A stretch of 41,126 nucleotides of DNA from the NCBI GenBank assembly GCA_013694625.1, contig JACDCD010000166.1, forward strand, positions 1-41,126. The letters run 5' to 3'. Every line of letters starts with the position of its first letter. Position 1 is the first letter of the stretch. The notes under the pieces are model-generated. The model was not told the origin of the DNA. It was given only the letters and a program-made list of their open reading frames with translations, and made no database searches. Below, in pieces: positions 39,918 through 41,126 of the stretch. The stretch comes from Actinomycetota bacterium (GTDB taxonomy: Bacteria; Actinomycetota; CADDZG01; WHSQ01). The translations under genes and the position numbers were made by a program.

Positions 39918-41126
39918 TCAGGGGCAGCCGGCTCCTATGCAGCGACGATCGGCGGCCAGCTGCTCTGCTATGCGGGCGATGTCGGGGTCATTCGCGGGGT
40001 CACCGTCAAACAGCAGGTTGTTGAGCTGCCAAGGGTCAGACTCGAGGTCGTAGTATTCGCGAAACGTAGGTGTTGAACCATCGTCTCCGTAGTATTCGAT
40101 GTACTCGTATTCGTGCGTGTAGGTCGCAGCCCACTCTGGAATTCTGCCGAGGTCGACATAGTGCTCGAGAAGCAGCCGTTCCCTCAGCCTGTCGCCGAGC
40201 AAGGGGATTCCGTCCATGGGATAGGCGTCATCGGGCTGGAGCCCCGCTGCGCCGAGAATCGTGGGCGCGACGTCGATGTTGGCCGCGAGCCTGTTTCTAG
40301 CTGCGCCCGCTTCCACGCGGCCGGGCCAACGCATGAACAGCGGGAGCTTCACAGAGGGCTTGTACGGACTTCGCTTCTGGCTGCCCTGGGCGTAGAGCCC
40401 GTGCTCTCCCCATAGAAAACCATTGTCGGACATAAAGAAGGCCAGGGTGTTCTCTTTGTCGTCGAGTTTCTCGAGCGTCGCAAAAACGCGCTCGACCAGA
40501 TCGTCGACCGACATCAGGCTGCGCAACTGATTCCGACGCACCATCCGGACCTTCTCGAGGGTGATGCTTCTATCGCGCACAAAGGGTGGCTTGTCTCTGC
40601 GGTCTCTTTCGAAGACCGCAGGATTCCCCGACCAGTACCCTACCGGCGCCTCCGCATGATCACTTTCCGGGCGGGCCGGGACATGGGGCGCCGCCGTGGA
40701 CACGTACATCAGCCAGGGCCGATCGTCGCTCCCTTCGGTGCCGCCCAGGAAGCGAACTGCTCGGTCGGCTATGTAGTCGGTGGAATAGGTTTGCACGGCC
40801 CGCACCGCGCCGTTCACATTCCAGTCGGTTCCGGCGGAGACAAGCCCGCTGTTGGGGAAAACCGCCCAGCGATCGAAGTATGGAGGATCGGTCCTGATGG
40901 GCCACGAGTTGAAGTACTTCCCAAAGAATGCAGTCCGGTAGCCGGCCTCGCCAAGATAGCGTTGAACGGTCGATTCTTGGTCAAGGAGGCCGGCAGATTC
41001 ATTGTTCTTTACGCCGTGATTGTGCGCGTATCTTCCCGTGAAGATGGACGCTCGAGAAGGACAACACAGAGGAGTGGTTGCAAAGGCGTGGGTGAACTCG
41101 GTGCCGTTTGTCCTGAACACCCGCCG
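39918..41126 (-). CDS. Sulfatase family protein (5' end outside the window)
   Basis: The frame is open to the window edge, so the N-terminus with the first metal ligands is missing. The sulfatase signature C-x-P-S-R is present as LCCPSRASIFTGRYAHNHGV; the first Cys would be converted to formylglycine by a maturase not seen here. Further landmarks are GYRTAFFGKYFNSW, APHVPARPE, FMSDNGFLWGEHGLYAQGSQKRSPY and the C-terminal EYYDLESDPWQLNNLL. About 400 residues are visible. It resembles arylsulfatase or N-acetylglucosamine-6-sulfatase types; the substrate is not determined. Because the Cys site is of the CxPSR type, oxidative FGly-generating enzyme processing is expected. Confidence 0.93.
   Translation of the reverse strand, partial: RRVFRTNGTEFTHAFATTPLCCPSRASIFTGRYAHNHGVKNNESAGLLDQESTVQRYLGEAGYRTAFFGKYFNSWPIRTDPPYFDRWAVFPNSGLVSAGTDWNVNGAVRAVQTYSTDYIADRAVRFLGGTEGSDDRPWLMYVSTAAPHVPARPESDHAEAPVGYWSGNPAVFERDRRDKPPFVRDRSITLEKVRMVRRNQLRSLMSVDDLVERVFATLEKLDDKENTLAFFMSDNGFLWGEHGLYAQGSQKRSPYKPSVKLPLFMRWPGRVEAGAARNRLAANIDVAPTILGAAGLQPDDAYPMDGIPLLGDRLRERLLLEHYVDLGRIPEWAATYTHEYEYIEYYGDDGSTPTFREYYDLESDPWQLNNLLFDGDPANDPDIARIAEQLAADRRCIGAGCP

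Noticed and set aside
1-41126. Mobile elements, phage genes, CRISPR arrays, toxin-antitoxin pairs
   Set aside because: No transposase, integrase, regularly spaced repeats, Cas or toxin-antitoxin genes were seen; the holin-named gene at 35616 is a common chromosomal family.

Overview
The window is a chromosomal segment from a high-G+C bacterium, most likely an uncultured actinomycete-like lineage (Actinomycetota). The support is the [4Fe-4S]-type PurF, the actinobacterial-style HPPD C-terminus, the leucine dehydrogenase/BCKDH operon, the ECF sigma/RskA-type pair, frequent GTG/TTG starts and heavy use of 1-11 nt gene overlaps. This is judged by eye; no taxonomic search was possible. There is no prophage, insertion sequence, integrase or CRISPR array that I can see.

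Layout: (1) 1-3494, plus strand: purF, an enoyl-CoA hydratase family gene and 4-hydroxyphenylpyruvate dioxygenase. (2) 3496-7881, minus strand: a tightly overlapping operon of leucine/valine dehydrogenase and the E1alpha, E1beta and E2 subunits of a branched-chain 2-oxo acid dehydrogenase. (3) 8033-10515: an uncharacterised protein, divergent tRNA-Phe and tRNA-Asp genes, and a frameshifted flavin amine oxidase. (4) 10589-14398, minus strand: a five-gene stressosome operon rsbR-rsbS-rsbT-rsbX-rsbU with no RsbV, RsbW or SigB beside it. (5) 14598-16453: tryptophanase and a DUF456-like membrane protein. (6) 16649-18862, minus strand: a secreted malectin/Ca-repeat/beta-helix protein whose leader carries a very likely cyclic-di-GMP-I (GEMM) riboswitch. 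(7) 19046-21455: a broken kinase-aminotransferase fusion and a hydrolase remnant. (8) 21456-27088: DHA2 efflux pump, glutamate decarboxylase, ribulose-phosphate epimerase and a histidine-ammonia-lyase-like protein without the Ala-Ser-Gly triad. (9) 27143-31701: an Mrp-type cation/proton antiporter operon (E,F,G,DUF4040,B,C,D) without a full MrpA, interrupted by a structured 91-nt spacer. (10) 31707-41126: DoxX-like protein, internally deleted methyltransferase, small membrane protein, CPA2 antiporter, anti-sigma/ECF sigma pair, YvlD-like holin-family protein, a large membrane protein with a lipase-like motif, a ring-cleaving-type VOC dioxygenase, a PPOX flavoprotein and the 3' part of a sulfatase.

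Common threads are amino-acid catabolism (Tyr, Leu/Val/Ile, Trp, Glu, possibly His), ion/pH homeostasis (Mrp operon, CPA2 antiporter, GAD) and environmental stress signalling (stressosome, ECF sigma, c-di-GMP riboswitch). Several genes are decayed: a frameshift at about 10350, a deletion plus frameshift at about 19345, a hydrolase missing its N-terminal part at 21455, and an in-frame deletion in the methyltransferase at about 32378. The most interesting items are the c-di-GMP riboswitch controlling a surface protein, the stressosome with an RsbR lacking one phospho-acceptor residue, and the MIO-less lyase homologue.
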